Shown here in pieces: positions 37,801 to 48,867 of a stretch of DNA of 64,000 bases; position 1 is the stretch's first letter, and each line of letters starts with the position of its first letter. The notes beneath the pieces were generated by a model. The model made no database searches. It had not been told where the DNA came from and saw only the letters and a list, made by a program, of their open reading frames with translations. The position numbers and the translations under genes were made by a program. Origin of the DNA: Xylophilus sp. GOD-11R (GTDB taxonomy: Bacteria; Pseudomonadota; Gammaproteobacteria; Burkholderiales; Burkholderiaceae_C); the NCBI RefSeq assembly GCF_033546935.1, contig NZ_CP137854.1, positions 620,001-684,000 of the forward strand, read 5' to 3'.

Positions 37801-38533
37801 CAGCGGCGGCACCGCCACCGTGCAGCTGATGGCCAGCCTCACCGACGCATCCGGCAACCGGCAGCCGATCACCTCGCGGCCCGAGCTCGGCCTGAGCAGC
37901 TCGGCCCACATCGTCTACGTGGGCACCGGCGCCTACCTGGGCGTGTCGGACATCGGCACCACCCAGGTCCAGACCATGTACGCCATCAAGGACCCGCTCA
38001 CCAGCACCGGCGGCAGCTTCTACGGCAACCCGCGCGCCAACACCTGTCCGGGCACGGTCGCCTCCACCGCCTGCTTCGTGCGCCAGAACCTGGCCGTGGC
38101 GGCCGACGGCAGCCGCACCGTGGCCAGTTCGGTCAACTACGCCTGGAATCTGGGCACGGCCAACGGCTGGTACATCGACATGCCCTACGCCGGCGAGCGC
38201 ATGGACACCGACCCCACACTGCAGCTCGGCACGCTGGTCTGGGTGTCCAACCTGCCGAGCACCAGCGGCGCCTGCAGCGTGGGCGGCTCGAGCTACATCA
38301 ACTACGTCGACTACGCCACCGGGCTGGCGGTGAGCGGCGCGACCAATATCGGCGCGGTCATCTCGTCGAGCGCGCTCTCCAGCGGCGTCGCGCTGGGCGC
38401 ATCGGCCAACGGCACGCTGGTGGCGTTTCTGCGCAGCTCGGACGGCAGCGGCAACACGGTGAGCGTGCCGAAGAAGGGGTCGGCGACCGGGACGCGTCGC
38501 ATCTCGTGGCGCCGGTTGACCGACAGCCAATGA
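34802..38533 (+). CDS. pilY1: type IV pilus tip adhesin/assembly protein PilY1
   Basis: 1243-residue secreted protein with a signal peptide cleaved near residue 30 (RPASAA). Next comes a von Willebrand A-like domain with MIDAS motif DDSGSM (56-61), split by long insertions. The C-terminal PilC/PilY1 beta-propeller lies roughly between residues 740 and 1150 (MVYVGANDGMLHAFNADTG, RTILVGGLGGGG, QVYGGDLFGNLWRFD). PilY1 controls pilus extension, adhesion and surface sensing. The C-terminal tail is basic and short. Last gene of the minor pilin operon. Confidence 0.94.
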   Translation: MKTSIPFLRRIAMAFAAVIVLAAGRPASAAVSDLATSPLETSVATQVKPNIFFVLDDSGSMDFNYLPDWANDYGGTNAFIFFNSRFNGQYYDPAVTYTPPLRYDGTSYPAMTSANTLLWLAVPLDGFGVQSSLTNALTSLSYYYTFIPGEYCSGTNLRTCVAQTAPSTAYPYPAYLRWCSTSALTNCQASRIETAPSGGSTYTFPRFPGRGSGVPGSQVLTTISVLQNSYPYPGTSAKASTRTDCAGTTCTYAEEMTNFANWRAYYQTRMQATKTAISQAFATLNADYRLGFMTINNNTGSDFLNVADNATGSGGQKQAWYAKLFRAIPSGSTPLKRSLVNAGRYYAGKLSTINGQSATDPIQYACQRNYTMLSTDGYWNETTTPAQVNGSTAVGNQDGSEQRPYLDGNNTANTLADVAEYYYVTDLRSTALGNATNATGVNVASNAYSNGQQRMNTYTIGLGASGYLQYQSGYATAGSGDYFDIAAGTTTSSATLAAGVCSWQSSGACNWPVPVNNSQTTIDDLWHAAVNGRGTYYSASNSTELKSGLTSFLNAVDATAGASASATLSTANLTSSGNNYVFATRFCSAKWFGDLIRYSVDGTTGTVSDTASWSQSGAGGDCADATGALTTTPLLDNLASTARNIYTYDPSVSAALLPFQWASLSTTTKAYFQVAAISDLSQICSSGTGCLPAAAQVNSAVAGTTTGIGGINLVNYLRGDRSNEGTTASSYYFPRTHVLGDIANSQPTYVQTPPNSYADTGYAAFKAGQAGRQGMVYVGANDGMLHAFNADTGAESWAYIPSALLPSLYKLADKNYAAAHRFYVDGAVVQADIYTSGAWRTILVGGLGGGGRSFYALDVTVPSAPTMLWEFTSDTTKSSPYIVDQDLGYSYGRPVVTKLSDGTWVVLVTSGYNNVSPGTGRGYLWVLNARTGAVIRKLDTGVGTTTGGGTVTGCAVAPCPSGLARISAWVDTAQNNTATQVYGGDLFGNLWRFDISALTGSGGTATVQLMASLTDASGNRQPITSRPELGLSSSAHIVYVGTGAYLGVSDIGTTQVQTMYAIKDPLTSTGGSFYGNPRANTCPGTVASTACFVRQNLAVAADGSRTVASSVNYAWNLGTANGWYIDMPYAGERMDTDPTLQLGTLVWVSNLPSTSGACSVGGSSYINYVDYATGLAVSGATNIGAVISSSALSSGVALGASANGTLVAFLRSSDGSGNTVSVPKKGSATGTRRISWRRLTDSQ

Positions 38534-38611
38534 CGTATCGGGCCTCCCGGCTTCTCACTCGCTTCGCTGCGTGTTGTTCGTCACTTCCGCAAGGGAAGGA
38601 GAGCCGCGCAC

Positions 38612-38917
38612 TCAACCGGTCCGCAGCACCTTCACCCGGATCGTCTGCACATCGCGGCCCCGGCTGCGCAGGTGGGCGGCGAGCGCGGGCAGCAACTGGC
38701 GCAGCTTGGCGGCAACGGCGTTGTTGTCCACCAGCAGGCACCAGTCGGCGTCCTGCACCGGCCCGGGCCGGATGCGCGCGCGCAGCATCGGGGGAATCAG
38801 CGATTCGCAGAGCTTGAGCCGGTCGCCGGACTCCCGCGCCAGCCCGGTCAGGCGCGCCAGGCCCGGCGATTCGCCAGCGGCTTGCTGCAGGGAAACGGCG
38901 TAGTGGCGTCGATGCAT
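38612..38917 (-). CDS. DciA-like DUF721 protein
   Basis: 101-residue protein of the DUF721/DciA family, with LKLCESLIPPMLRARIRPGPVQD, then WCLLVDNNAVAAKLRQLLPALAAHL and the final VQTIRVKVLRTG. DciA proteins are predicted to load the replicative helicase in bacteria lacking DnaC. It sits just upstream of and divergent from secA, a conserved arrangement in Burkholderiales. The start at 38917 (MHRRHYA) is chosen on similarity; a longer frame begins at 39004. Confidence 0.75.
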   Translation of the reverse strand: MHRRHYAVSLQQAAGESPGLARLTGLARESGDRLKLCESLIPPMLRARIRPGPVQDADWCLLVDNNAVAAKLRQLLPALAAHLRSRGRDVQTIRVKVLRTG

Positions 38918-39018
38918 GGAGGCAGGCGTGAGGAAGGCACTAGGTGGAGTGGACACTTGCAGGCTCGGCCTGCCATCCCCATTATCCGCAGTCGCCTGTC
39001 GCACGGGCCCGGCACGGC

Positions 39019-39024
39019 TAGAAT
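39019..39024 (+). promoter_or_regulatory. candidate -10 box (TAGAAT) upstream of secA
   Basis: TAGAAT in the dciA-secA divergent gap, 122 bases before the secA start, leaving room for a long leader. The -35 position reads CTGTCG, a weak match. Confidence 0.35.
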
Positions 39025-39146
39025 TTGCCGTTTGACCGGACCGTGCCGATGAGCCCGCGCCCTGATTGGGGCAGTTTTTCCGGATACCCCTTCACTTTGA
39101 GGATGGATGAGCCAGTCGCCTTCGCGCGACGGACCGCTCCACACGC

Positions 39147-41909
<2,763 letters not shown>

Positions 41910-41934
41910 GCCGGCGCCACCCGGAGAGAAACCG

Positions 41935-43164
41935 ATGCCCGTGAATCTTTCGGCGCCCGACGCGGCGTCGCTGCTCCCCATCGCCGGCGTGCGCATCGGC
42001 GTGGCCGAAGCCGGCGTGCGCAAGGCCAACCGCAAGGACCTCACCGTCTTCCTGCTCGACGAAGGCGCGCACGTCGCCGGCGTCTTCACCCAGAACCGCT
42101 TCTGCGCCGCCCCCGTGCAGGTCTGCCGCGAGCACCTGGCGGGCTGCCATGCGGTGCGCGCCCTGGTGATCAACACCGGCAACGCCAACGCCGGCACCGG
42201 TGCCGACGGTCTGGCCCGCGCCCGCGCCACCTGCGACGCGCTGTCGCGACAGCTCGCGCTGCCCGCGCACGCGGTGCTGCCGTTCTCCACCGGCGTCATC
42301 ATGGAACCGCTGCCGGTCGACCGCATCGAGGCCGGCCTGCCCGCTGCCATCGCCGACGCCAGGCCCGACCACTGGGCACGCGCGGCCGAAGGCATCATGA
42401 CCACCGACACCGTGCCCAAGGCCTTCAGCGCCCAGGCGCAGGTCGGCGGCAAGACGGTTTCCATCACCGGCATCAGCAAGGGCGCCGGCATGATCCGGCC
42501 GAACATGGCGACCATGCTCGGCTTTCTGGCCACCGATGCGGCCGTGGCGCCGGCGGTGTTGAAGCAACTGGCTGCGCAGCTGGCCGAAGGCTCGTTCAAC
42601 CGGGTCACCATCGACGGCGACACCTCCACCAACGACTCCTTCGTCGTGATCGCCACCGGCCGTGCCGGCAATGCGGCGGTCGACTCGCTCGACAGCGCCG
42701 ACGGCCAGGCGCTCTACCAGGCGCTGCTCGGTGTGTCGCGGCTGCTGGCCCAGGCCATCGTGCGTGACGGCGAGGGGGCGACCAAGTTCATCACCGTGGC
42801 GGTGGAGGGCGGCCGCGACGCCGCCGAATGCCGCCAGGTGGCCTACGCCATCGCGCATTCGCCGCTGGTCAAGACCGCCTTCTACGCCAGCGACCCGAAC
42901 CTGGGTCGCATCCTGGCGGCGGTCGGTTATGCCGGCATCGCCGACCTGGACCAGGGCGGCATCGAGCTGCACTTGGACGACGTGCATGTGGCCACGCTGG
43001 GCGGACGCCATCCGCTCTACCGCGAGGAAGACGGCCAGCGCGTGATGAAGCAGAGCGAAATCACGGTGCGCGTGGGGCTGGGTCGGGGCGCTGCCAGCGA
43101 CACGGTGTGGACCTGCGATTTCAGCCATGACTACGTCAGCATCAATGCTGATTACCGCAGTTGA
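41935..43164 (+). CDS. argJ: glutamate N-acetyltransferase/amino-acid acetyltransferase
   Basis: 409-residue ArgJ, which transfers acetyl from N-acetylornithine to glutamate in the cyclic arginine pathway. The self-cleavage region [17 protein letters not shown], with the nucleophile Thr in MATML, marks where the precursor splits into alpha and beta chains. Other family segments: [24 protein letters not shown], and C-terminal [26 protein letters not shown] ribosome site precedes the ATG. Confidence 0.96.
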   Translation: MPVNLSAPDAASLLPIAGVRIGVAEAGVRKANRKDLTVFLLDEGAHVAGVFTQNRFCAAPVQVCREHLAGCHAVRALVINTGNANAGTGADGLARARATCDALSRQLALPAHAVLPFSTGVIMEPLPVDRIEAGLPAAIADARPDHWARAAEGIMTTDTVPKAFSAQAQVGGKTVSITGISKGAGMIRPNMATMLGFLATDAAVAPAVLKQLAAQLAEGSFNRVTIDGDTSTNDSFVVIATGRAGNAAVDSLDSADGQALYQALLGVSRLLAQAIVRDGEGATKFITVAVEGGRDAAECRQVAYAIAHSPLVKTAFYASDPNLGRILAAVGYAGIADLDQGGIELHLDDVHVATLGGRHPLYREEDGQRVMKQSEITVRVGLGRGAASDTVWTCDFSHDYVSINADYRS

Positions 43165-43184
43165 TCGAGCTCACCCCCGGGCTG

Positions 43185-43307
43185 CGCACTTCGTGTCTTC
43201 GCCTACCCCCTTGCAGGGGCAACGCTGGCGCACCGGAAGGCTTTGGCTAAAACCCCAGGCTACGCACTTCGTGTCTTCGCCTACCCCTTCCAGGGGCAAC
43301 GCTGGCG
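43185..43307. repeat. two copies of a 45-base REP-like repeat
   Basis: Direct repeats at 43185-43230 and 43263-43307, identical except for one substitution and one single-base indel around the CCCC...GGGG core. Each begins CGCACTTCGTGTCTTCGCC and ends CAACGCTGGCG. The second is followed by a perfect hairpin ACCGGC-AAA-GCCGGT (43309-43323). No T-run, so not a standard terminator. Similar intergenic repeats occur in Comamonadaceae genomes from general knowledge. Confidence 0.75.
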
Positions 43308-43366
43308 AACCGGCAAAGCCGGTCCGCTGCGTTCTCTGAAATACATTATTTCCTGACACCCTGCCC

Positions 43367-44239
43367 ATGAACGACAGCTTTGAACGTCTCGTTGCCCGCG
43401 CGGAGGCGGTGCTGGGGCGGCTGGAGGCGATCCTGCCGCAGCCGCTGTCGGCGCCGGACTGGGATGGCGCCATCGCCTGGCGCTATCGGCGGCGGGCCAA
43501 CGGGGCGGGGCGGCTGGAGGCGGTGCGGCATGTGTCGGGCATGGCGCTGTCGGAGCTGCGGGAGATCGAGCCGCAAAAGGAAAAGATCGAGCGCAACACG
43601 CGGCAGTTCGTCGAAGGGCGCTCGGCCAACAACGTGCTGCTGACCGGGGCGCGGGGTACGGGCAAGTCCTCGCTGATCAAGGCCTGCTTGAAGACCTTCG
43701 CGCCGCAGGGGCTGCGGCTGATCGAGGTCGACAAGTCCGATCTGGCCGACCTGCCCGACATCGTCGAGATGGTGGCGGAGCGTCCCGAGAAGTTCATCGT
43801 GTTCTGCGACGACCTCAGCTTCGAGGACGGCGAGTCGGGCTACAAGGCGCTGAAGTCGGCGCTCGACGGCTCGGTGGCGGCATCCACGCCCAATGTGCTG
43901 ATCTATGCCACCAGCAACCGGCGCCACCTGCTGCCGGAGTACATGGCTGAGAACCTCACCTACTCGCACACGCCCGATGGCGAGATCCATCCGGGCGAGG
44001 TGATCGAGGAGAAGATCTCGCTGTCCGAACGTTTCGGGCTGTGGGTGAGCTTCTACCCCTTCACCCAGGACGAATACCTCACCATCTGCGGCCAATGGCT
44101 GTCTTCCTTCGGGCAGACGCCCGAGCAGATCGCCGCCGCCCGGGCCGACGCGCTGGTATGGGCGCTGGAGCGCGGCTCGCGCAGCGGCCGGGTGGCCTAC
44201 CAGTTCGCCCGCGACCGGGCCGGCCGCAGCGATGACTGA
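43367..44239 (+). CDS. DUF815 family ATP-binding protein
   Basis: 290-residue P-loop ATPase of the DUF815 family. Walker A GARGTGKSSL at about residue 97, Walker B FIVFCDDLSF, sensor ATSNRRHL, and the family-specific GEVIEEKISLSERFGLWVSFYPFTQDEYL. The function is unproven; the family resembles AAA+ loaders. It overlaps mutT by eight bases, forming a two-gene unit. It is a constant neighbour of secA-argJ in this group. Confidence 0.9.
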   Translation: MNDSFERLVARAEAVLGRLEAILPQPLSAPDWDGAIAWRYRRRANGAGRLEAVRHVSGMALSELREIEPQKEKIERNTRQFVEGRSANNVLLTGARGTGKSSLIKACLKTFAPQGLRLIEVDKSDLADLPDIVEMVAERPEKFIVFCDDLSFEDGESGYKALKSALDGSVAASTPNVLIYATSNRRHLLPEYMAENLTYSHTPDGEIHPGEVIEEKISLSERFGLWVSFYPFTQDEYLTICGQWLSSFGQTPEQIAAARADALVWALERGSRSGRVAYQFARDRAGRSDD

Positions 44240-44657
44240 GGCGCGCCGACATACCGAAGTCGCGGTTGGCATCCTGCTGCGTGGGGAGCACGACATGCTG
44301 CTCACCAGCCGGCCCGTGGGCAAGCCCTACGCGGGCTATTGGGAGTTTCCGGGCGGCAAGCTCGAAGCCGGCGAAAGCGTGGAGCAGGCCCTGCGACGCG
44401 AGCTCGAGGAAGAGCTCGGCATCGTCATCGGCCCGGCCGAAGTCTGGAAGGTGACCGAGCACGACTATCCGCATGCCCTGGTGCGCCTGCACTGGTGCCG
44501 CGTGCGCGAATGGACCGGTGATTTCGAAATGCGCGAAGGCCAGAAGATGCAGTGGCAGACCCTGCCGCTGACGGTGACGCCGGTGCTGCCCGGTGCCTTT
44601 CCGGTGCTGGCCTGGATGGCCGAGGAGCAGGGCTTCGACGGGCCCACGCACCGCTAG
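44232..44657 (+). CDS. mutT: NUDIX hydrolase, MutT type
   Basis: 141-residue MutT. The complete Nudix box runs from residue about 39 as GGKLEAGESVEQALRRELEE followed by ELGI. Also PVGKPYAGYWEFPGG upstream and HDYPHALVRLHWCRV after it, as in 8-oxo-dGTP diphosphatases. It removes oxidised guanine nucleotides from the pool. The start overlaps the ATPase gene by eight bases. Confidence 0.92.
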   Translation: MTEARRHTEVAVGILLRGEHDMLLTSRPVGKPYAGYWEFPGGKLEAGESVEQALRRELEEELGIVIGPAEVWKVTEHDYPHALVRLHWCRVREWTGDFEMREGQKMQWQTLPLTVTPVLPGAFPVLAWMAEEQGFDGPTHR

Positions 44658-44675
44658 CGAAAGCCGTCGATCGCC

Positions 44676-45065
44676 TCAACGTAGCAGGCGCAAGGCCAGT
44701 GCCGCCAGCAAGCCGAACGCCGCCCAGTGGGCGACCGTGCAAAGGCCGCTTTTTTCGTGTTCGTCGTGGGTCAGGAACATATGGCCCAGGGCCCGCGCCA
44801 CGCCGTGGACGCCGCTCGCCAGGCCGTAGACCACCGGCAGTACCAGACAGACCGCGAGCAGCCCCGGGCTGCCGGAAAATCCGATGAAAGAGTCTGGCCA
44901 CAACAGTCGTCTGGCGAACACGCCGTAGAGGACGACCAGCGAAACATTGAAGAAGATGGGCGCGAGCACCGCTGCAATCAGCCGCTCGGACCAGTCGGTG
45001 CGGGTTTCGGCCCGAAATCTCCCGGGCCTCGTCATCGACCCGCTCGAACGGCCAAAGCCGCGCAC
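44676..45065 (-). CDS. small inner-membrane protein of unknown function
   Basis: 129-residue protein with three hydrophobic segments (LIAAVLAPIFFNVSLVVLYGVF, GLLAVCLVLPVVYGLASGV, and a short C-terminal VAHWAAFGLLAALALRLL). No family is recognised. Start is GTG at 45065, seven bases after the yacG stop; an ATG at 45035 (MTRPGRF) is an alternative. Convergent with mutT. Confidence 0.6.
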   Translation of the reverse strand: MRGFGRSSGSMTRPGRFRAETRTDWSERLIAAVLAPIFFNVSLVVLYGVFARRLLWPDSFIGFSGSPGLLAVCLVLPVVYGLASGVHGVARALGHMFLTHDEHEKSGLCTVAHWAAFGLLAALALRLLR

Positions 45066-45071
45066 GATGGA

Positions 45072-45296
45072 TCAGTTGGCGCTGTGACGCGGATCGCCAT
45101 AGATCTCGTCTTCCGGCGGCGCCTCGGTCGGCACCCGGAAGCTCTCGCTGGCCCAGGCGCCCAGGTCGACGCCGCGGCAGCGGGCGCTGCAGAACGGGCG
45201 GTAGGGGTTGTCGGTGGCATAGACGCTGTCGCCGCCGCATCCGGGGCAGCGCACGATGCGTCGGGAGATGGGGGAGTTGTCAGCAGGGCTCGTCAT
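45072..45296 (-). CDS. yacG: DNA gyrase inhibitor YacG
   Basis: 74-residue zinc protein with CPGCGG (C17, C20) and [22 protein letters not shown], the four-cysteine site of YacG. In E. coli YacG binds GyrB and inhibits gyrase. The position after zapD-coaE is the conserved order. The start is the ATG at 45296. Confidence 0.93.
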   Translation of the reverse strand: MTSPADNSPISRRIVRCPGCGGDSVYATDNPYRPFCSARCRGVDLGAWASESFRVPTEAPPEDEIYGDPRHSAN

Positions 45297-45324
45297 GAGC
45301 CCGCGATTCTGCCGCCGTCGGCGC

Positions 45325-46092
45325 TCAGGCGCAAAGCGAGAGCTCGAAACCCGTATCTTCGCCAGCGGGTTGAAGCTTGCCGTCACCTTCCTGCTTCATC
45401 AGCCGCACCGACACCATCAGCCGATTGCCGCTGATCTCGGGGATCAGGCCCGAGGACGGGTCCATGCGCAGGCGCAGCAACTGGAAGCTTCGGCCTTGTG
45501 GCAGGGTCTGCTGGAAGCTGCCGGCCTGGCTCATCACCTTTTGCGGCACACCGGAGTCGCGCAGCATCTTCAGCAGCAGGTAGATCGATTCAGCCAGCGG
45601 CGCCAGGGTGGAAGCCCAGGCCGAGACGTCGTCGCGGCGCACCACGGCGCCCTGGTGCTGCCAGGCGTAATAGGCGGGCAGGTCGAAGCCGCAGGTGCCG
45701 CCGGGAATGCCGGTGCGGCTGCGGATCGCCATGAGGAAGTCGTTCTCGGTGAGCGGCTGGCCGGCACGGCCCACCAGCTGCGACAGCGAATCCAGGCAAC
45801 GGTCGACCTGGGCGATCACGCCTTCGAGCACGCTCTCGGCAATGGCCGGATTGCCCCGGAAGCTGTCGAGCTGCTGCTTCTGTTTTTCGAGATCCTTCAT
45901 CACGTCCGCCTTGAGGTCGGCGCGGGCCGCGACGTCCATGATCTCGAAAATGGAAACCAGGGCGAAGTGGTGGTCGAGGGCGTGATCGCGGGGGACCAGC
46001 TCGCCCAGCCGGCGGAAGAGTTGTTCGAGCCTCAGGTAGGTCCGGATGCGCTCGTTGAAGGGATATTCGTACAAAATCACGGCGGCCATCAT
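45325..46092 (-). CDS. zapD: cell division protein ZapD
   Basis: 255-residue ZapD (YacF), which cross-links FtsZ filaments in the Z-ring. Family segments: [21 protein letters not shown] at the N-terminus, [38 protein letters not shown], and [13 protein letters not shown] at the end. Two adjacent ATGs at the start; the first overlaps the coaE stop. Lies between coaE and yacG. Confidence 0.95.
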   Translation of the reverse strand: MMAAVILYEYPFNERIRTYLRLEQLFRRLGELVPRDHALDHHFALVSIFEIMDVAARADLKADVMKDLEKQKQQLDSFRGNPAIAESVLEGVIAQVDRCLDSLSQLVGRAGQPLTENDFLMAIRSRTGIPGGTCGFDLPAYYAWQHQGAVVRRDDVSAWASTLAPLAESIYLLLKMLRDSGVPQKVMSQAGSFQQTLPQGRSFQLLRLRMDPSSGLIPEISGNRLMVSVRLMKQEGDGKLQPAGEDTGFELSLCA

Positions 46093-46688
46093 AGTCCCAT
46101 GCTGCGGGCGATCGAGGCCGCGGCAACATCGAGTTGCTCAATGCCGATGCCCTCGTTGAGGATCACGAAATCGGCTGCCGCGCGGCGTTCGACGCGCGTT
46201 GCCTGCGAGGCGACGATGCGGCGCACGGTGGCTTCGTCGAGCGTGCTGCGCGCCATCACCCGGGCGACCTGGGTGTCGGCCTCGCAGTCGACCACCGCCA
46301 CCCGGTCGAAACGCCCGGCCCGATCGCCGGATTCCACCAGCAGCGGCACGTCGAAGACCGCCAGCCGCGCGCCCTGGGCTCGCGCTGCGTCGGCAGCGGC
46401 GCGGGTCGCCTCGCGCACCAGTGGATGCACGATGGCTTCGAGCCGCTGGCGCGCACCGGGATCCTGAAAGACCAGCGCACGCATGCGTTCGCGGTCCATG
46501 GCGCCTTCTGCGGTGATGAAGTCGGTGCCGAAGGTGCCGGCGATGGCGGAAATGGCCGAGCCGCCTGCCGCGGTGGTGGCGCGCGACAGCGCGTCGGCGT
46601 CGATCACCACCGCGCCGCGCGCCGCGAGCATCACGGCGACGGTGCTCTTGCCGCTGCCGATGCCGCCGGTGAGGCCCAGCGTGCGCAT
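46089..46688 (-). CDS. coaE: dephospho-CoA kinase
   Basis: 199-residue CoaE, last enzyme of coenzyme A synthesis. P-loop TGGIGSGKST, VVIDADALSR, HPLVREA, VFDVPLLVESG and VVDCEADTQVARVMARS all match. The start is the ATG at 46688. The stop overlaps zapD. Order pilD-coaE-zapD-yacG is typical. Confidence 0.95.
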   Translation of the reverse strand: MRTLGLTGGIGSGKSTVAVMLAARGAVVIDADALSRATTAAGGSAISAIAGTFGTDFITAEGAMDRERMRALVFQDPGARQRLEAIVHPLVREATRAAADAARAQGARLAVFDVPLLVESGDRAGRFDRVAVVDCEADTQVARVMARSTLDEATVRRIVASQATRVERRAAADFVILNEGIGIEQLDVAAASIARSMGL

Positions 46689-46708
46689 CGGATGGGGAGC
46701 GACCGCCG

Positions 46709-47602
46709 TCAAAGCCCCGCCGCCCGCAGCAAGGCCGGCGGGCTGGCCACCATGCCGATCAGGCCGGCCAGTCCGAGGAACGGGCCGAAGGGCACGTAGC
46801 CGCCCGGGCGCAGGCCGCTGCGCAGCTTCATCGCCAGGCCGACGATGGCGCCGGTGATCGAGGCGATGAGGATCAGCGGAATGAGGGCCTGCCAGCCGAA
46901 CCAGGCGCCGAGTGCGGCGAAGAGCTTGAAGTCGCCGAAACCCATGCCTTCCTTGCCGGTCAGCAGCTTGAATCCCCAGTACACCAGCCAGAGCGACATA
47001 TAGCCGCCGACGGCGCCCCAGACGGCGTCGGTCAGCGGCAGCTCGGTCCATTGCAGTGCCGAGAAGACCAGTCCGGCCCAGAGCAGGGGCAGGGTGATGC
47101 TATCGGGCAGCAGTGTGGTGTCCCAGTCGATCATGGCCAGCGCGACGACCGCGGCCGAGAAGCCGCACCAGCCGATGGCCGTCCAGCTCGCACCCCAACG
47201 CCACGCGCAGTAACCGAAGAGCAGGCCGGTGGCGGCCTCGACCAGCGGGTAGCGCACGCTGATGCCGCCTTGGCAGGCCGAGCAGCGGCCGCGCAGGGCC
47301 AGCCAGCTCAGCACCGGCAGGTTCTCGTACCAGCGCACCTGGTGGCCACAGTGCGGACAGCGCGAGCGCGGCACGACGAGGTTGAAAGTGTCGGCCTCCG
47401 GCTCGACCGTGTAGCTGGACGGCTGGGCCGCCGCGCCTTGGGCGTCGGCCTGCGCCACGGCGATCTCGGCGGCCCACTGCCGCTCCATCATGATCGGCAG
47501 CCGGTAGATCACCACGTTGAGAAAACTGCCCACCAGCAGGCCGAGCACCACGGCCGCGACGACGACGAACTCCGCCGGCAGGCCCGCCAACATTTCCGCC
47601 AT
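46709..47602 (-). CDS. pilD: prepilin peptidase/N-methyltransferase PilD
   Basis: 297-residue membrane aspartic protease that cleaves and N-methylates prepilins, including the minor pilins at 31404-34805. Zinc-binding CPHC and CSAC pairs are in the cytoplasmic loop; catalytic aspartates are in MIDWDTTLLPD and MGFGDFKLFAALGAW. About eight membrane helices. It directly follows pilC (two-base gap). Confidence 0.95.
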   Translation of the reverse strand: MAEMLAGLPAEFVVVAAVVLGLLVGSFLNVVIYRLPIMMERQWAAEIAVAQADAQGAAAQPSSYTVEPEADTFNLVVPRSRCPHCGHQVRWYENLPVLSWLALRGRCSACQGGISVRYPLVEAATGLLFGYCAWRWGASWTAIGWCGFSAAVVALAMIDWDTTLLPDSITLPLLWAGLVFSALQWTELPLTDAVWGAVGGYMSLWLVYWGFKLLTGKEGMGFGDFKLFAALGAWFGWQALIPLILIASITGAIVGLAMKLRSGLRPGGYVPFGPFLGLAGLIGMVASPPALLRAAGL

Positions 47603-47604
47603 CG

Positions 47605-48822
47605 TCAGACGACCTGCCCGAGCTTGAAGATCGGAAGGTACATGGCGACCACGATGCCGCCGATGAGTGTGCCCAGGAACACGATGATGATCGGCTCCAG
47701 CAGGCTGGACAGTCCGGCGACCATCTCGTCGACTTCAGCCTCGTACACGTCGGCGGCCTTGCCGAGCATGTGGTCGAGCGCGCCGGATTCCTCCCCGATG
47801 GCGCACATCTGCAGCACCATGTTCGGGAACACGTTGGCATTGCTCATCGCCGCCGTCAGGCTGGTGCCGGTGGCGACCTGCTGCTGGATCTTCTCGGTGG
47901 CGATGAGGTACTTGGAATTGCCCGAGGCACCACCCACCGAGTCGAGCGCCTCGACCAGCGGCACGCCGGCGGCGAACATGGTCGACAGGGTGCGGGTCCA
48001 GCGGGCGACGCACGACTTGTCGATCAGCGGGCCGAACACCGGTACCTTGAGGATGAAGCGGTCCACGGCCAGCTGGAATTTCTCGCTGCGCTTGAAGGCC
48101 TGCCGCAGAAAATAGAAGCCGCCGAGGATGAAGCCGAGCATCAGCCACCAGTAGTCGACGAAGAACTCGCTCATGGCGATGACCATCAGCGTGGGCGCCG
48201 GCAGGTCGGCGCCGAAGGACGAGAACACCTGCTTGAAGGCCGGCACCACGAAGATCATGATCACCGCGACCACCACGGCGGCCACCACCACCACCGAAAT
48301 CGGGTACATGAGCGCCGACTTGATCTTGCTCTTGATCGCCTCGGTCTTCTCCATGTAGGTGGCCAGCCGGTCGAGCAGCGACTCCAGGATACCGGCCGCC
48401 TCGCCGGCTTCCACCAGGTTGGCGTAGAGGCTGTTGAAGTACATCGGATGCTTGCGGAACGCACCCGACAGCGAGGTGCCGGTCTCCACGTCCTGCCGGA
48501 TGTCGTTGAGCAGCTTGGCGACGCTGGGGTTGGCATTGCCACGCCCCACGATGTCGAAGGACTGCAGCAGCGGCACGCCGGCCTTCATCATGGTGGCGAG
48601 CTGGCGGGTGAAGACGGCGATGTCCTTGGGCTTGATCTTGCGGCCGGACTTCATGCGGCGCTTCTTGATCTTCAGCGGCACCACGCCCTGGCGGCGCAGG
48701 GTGGCGGTGACCTGGTTCTCGCCGCTGGCGCGCAGTTCTCCGCGCACCGGCTTGCCCTGGCGGTCCCGGCCTTCCCATTCGAAGACGAAATCCTTGATGC
48801 CCCGCGATGCGGCTGTTGCCAT
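47605..48822 (-). CDS. pilC: type IV pilus inner-membrane platform protein PilC
   Basis: 405-residue GspF/PilC protein with two repeated T2SF domains (VFTRQLATMMKAGVPLLQSF and CVARWTRTLSTMFAAGVPLVEAL) separated by membrane helices, and a final helix near the C-terminus. It couples the PilB and PilT motors to the pilus base. Member of pilB-pilC-pilD. Confidence 0.95.
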   Translation of the reverse strand: MATAASRGIKDFVFEWEGRDRQGKPVRGELRASGENQVTATLRRQGVVPLKIKKRRMKSGRKIKPKDIAVFTRQLATMMKAGVPLLQSFDIVGRGNANPSVAKLLNDIRQDVETGTSLSGAFRKHPMYFNSLYANLVEAGEAAGILESLLDRLATYMEKTEAIKSKIKSALMYPISVVVVAAVVVAVIMIFVVPAFKQVFSSFGADLPAPTLMVIAMSEFFVDYWWLMLGFILGGFYFLRQAFKRSEKFQLAVDRFILKVPVFGPLIDKSCVARWTRTLSTMFAAGVPLVEALDSVGGASGNSKYLIATEKIQQQVATGTSLTAAMSNANVFPNMVLQMCAIGEESGALDHMLGKAADVYEAEVDEMVAGLSSLLEPIIIVFLGTLIGGIVVAMYLPIFKLGQVV

Positions 48823-48867
48823 GGTGCTCAGCTCCCGATCGGGCGGCGCGCAGGCGCCTGCCGGTTA

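Noticed and set aside
43185..43307. possible CRISPR array
   Set aside because: Only two repeats, each 45 bases with an internal hairpin, and no cas genes.
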